The translations under genes were made by a program, and so were the position numbers. Positions 5,347-6,528 of a stretch of DNA of 6,528 nt are shown piece by piece; the first letter of the stretch is position 1, and each line of letters opens with the position of its first letter. Under the pieces are notes generated by a model. The model did no database searches. It was not told the origin of the DNA and saw only the letters and a program-made list of their open reading frames with translations. This DNA comes from Bifidobacterium breve. Its GTDB lineage: Bacteria; Actinomycetota; Acidimicrobiia; Acidimicrobiales; Ilumatobacteraceae. Location: assembly GCA_945871625.1 (NCBI GenBank), contig CAMBWL010000051.1, positions 1 through 6,528 of the forward strand, given 5' to 3'.

Positions 5347-6528
5347 GCGACAGTTGATGCGTTTGATGCCGTTGATGAAACTGCTCTGCAGATAGGCGGG
5401 TTCGCCCGTGATCCGTAGGTTCGGCACGCGACGGCGAATCTCGTCGAACATCATGGCAATTTCGCGTCGCGCCAAGTTCGCACCCAGACAAAAGTGCGGT
5501 CCACCGGCGCCAAAACCAATTTGGGTGGGTTGCGCTGTGCGGGTCACATCAAACTTGAACGGGTTGACGAAGATGCGTTCGTCGCGGTTGCCAGAATTGT
5601 AGAACAGCACTACTTTTTGACCAGACTTGACTTTGAATCCGTTGATGTCAGTGTCCTCAGTCGCGGTGCGCCGGAAGTGAATCACCGGTGTTGCCCAACG
5701 CACGATTTCTTCGACTGCAGTCTTCGTATTCAGATCAAAGTTTTCAAACCAAATCTTGCGCTGATCAGGATTCTCGGTCAGGGCCAACATGCCATGCGTA
5801 ATTGCATTTCGAGTCGTTTCATTGCCAGCCACAACCAGCAAAATAAAGAAACTGCCGAATTCTTGGCTAGTTAGCCGTTCACCGTCCACGACGGCGTGCA
5901 TCATCACGCTCGTCAAATCTTCGGTCGGGTTGGCGAGTCGTGTTTCACCCAACGCCTTGGCATAAGAAAACATTCCGATCGCTGCCTCCATCAGCCGTTC
6001 GATGGTTCCACCAAAATCGGGGTCACCCGCGCCAAGAATCGTGTTCGTCCATTCAAAAATCTGTCGTTCGTCTTGTTCGGGGATGCCCATCATCTCGCAG
6101 ATGATTTGTAACGGAAACTTGGCGGCGACTTCGTCAACGAAGTCGAATTCTTTGTCGGCATATTTATCCAACACAGAATCAATGATCGTTCGCGCCTTGA
6201 CTTTTACATATTCTTCGATGCGCGCAATCTCGCGTGGTGTAAAACCTTTCGAGACGATTGATCGCAGGCGAAAATGTTTCGGATCGTCCATACTGATCAT
6301 CGAGCCGAAGAACTCGTTGAGTTCTTGTGACAGATCAATGATGTTCGAACCCTTGCCGCTGCAGAAAAGTTGCGGATTGCGACTCACATGCCAAATGTCG
6401 TCGTGGCGGGTGAGGGCGATATAGCCGGGGCCCTTCGGGGCAATCGCCAATTCCATTTCTTCGTAAAATCGATATGGGTCTTCGTTGCGTAGTTTGGCAA
6501 ATGCCGACTCGCGAAAGTCGCGGGGAGC
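5338..6528 (-). CDS. Cytochrome P450, CYP125/CYP142/CYP124-like (5' partial)
   Basis: A soluble bacterial P450 whose frame stays open past the ATG at 6456 to the right edge (24 further codons, including FRESAFAKLRNEDPYRFYEE, which reads as normal P450 N-terminal sequence). The true start is thus outside the window. On the 396 visible codons the I-helix oxygen-binding motif AGNETTR is at 5809-5829, the K-helix ExxR (EIVR) at 5698-5709, and the haem loop GFGAGGPHFCLG carries the ligand Cys at 5488-5490, followed by ANLAR. The runs AGNETTRNAITHGMLAL, EEIVRWATPV and FINGIKR strongly recall CYP125, CYP142 and CYP124. Those enzymes oxidise the terminal methyl of sterol side chains or methyl-branched lipids using ferredoxin-delivered electrons. 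Sterol or branched-lipid oxidation is therefore likely, but the exact subfamily is unsure, and no ferredoxin or steroid gene is in view. It converges on the SsuD-like gene with 33 bp between the stops. Confidence 0.92.
   Translation of the reverse strand, partial: APRDFRESAFAKLRNEDPYRFYEEMELAIAPKGPGYIALTRHDDIWHVSRNPQLFCSGKGSNIIDLSQELNEFFGSMISMDDPKHFRLRSIVSKGFTPREIARIEEYVKVKARTIIDSVLDKYADKEFDFVDEVAAKFPLQIICEMMGIPEQDERQIFEWTNTILGAGDPDFGGTIERLMEAAIGMFSYAKALGETRLANPTEDLTSVMMHAVVDGERLTSQEFGSFFILLVVAGNETTRNAITHGMLALTENPDQRKIWFENFDLNTKTAVEEIVRWATPVIHFRRTATEDTDINGFKVKSGQKVVLFYNSGNRDERIFVNPFKFDVTRTAQPTQIGFGAGGPHFCLGANLARREIAMMFDEIRRRVPNLRITGEPAYLQSSFINGIKRINCRLD

Noticed and set aside
5494..6424. Plus-strand open frames opposite the P450 (126 and 140 codons)
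   Set aside because: They lie antisense to a well-supported P450 with all its catalytic motifs, and their translations show no family features.

Overview
The window holds parts or all of four protein genes. Their family resemblance (actinobacterial-type B12-dependent ribonucleotide reductase, CYP125-like P450, SsuD-like monooxygenase), the moderate GC content and the use of GTG or leaderless starts suggest a moderate-GC actinobacterium, plausibly an aquatic member of Acidimicrobiia. That placement is inference from gene type and style; no rRNA or other phylogenetic marker is present.

Layout: 1-994 (+) is the C-terminal part of a molybdopterin-dependent oxidoreductase whose start lies before the window. 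995-1343 is a non-coding interval with a row of four DnaA-box-like 9-mers, a good sigma70-type promoter (TTGACA-17-TGTAAT), a foldable leader of about 100 nt, a NrdR-box-like palindrome and an A-rich stretch ending in the ribosome binding site. 1344-4175 (+) is a complete class II (adenosylcobalamin-dependent) ribonucleotide reductase, nrdJ. After a 37-nt gap, 4213-5304 (+) is a complete SsuD-like flavin-dependent monooxygenase that looks leaderless. It converges on a cytochrome P450 of CYP125/CYP142/CYP124 type on the minus strand (5338-6528), whose N-terminus lies beyond the window end. The two stop codons flank and enter one shared hairpin, probably a bidirectional terminator.

Functionally this looks like chromosomal core and catabolic genes side by side rather than one pathway. 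NrdJ supplies deoxyribonucleotides with or without oxygen as long as B12 is available. The SsuD-like enzyme and the P450 are oxygen-using catabolic enzymes (organosulfur or related substrates, and sterol or branched aliphatic chains). The molybdoenzyme's substrate cannot be told from the visible part. No mobile element, CRISPR array, tRNA or rRNA was seen. The least explained part is the nrdJ control region at 1000-1343, where possible replication-linked control (DnaA-like and NrdR-like sites) sits next to an RNA leader that can fold in mutually exclusive ways and does not look like the standard cobalamin riboswitch.
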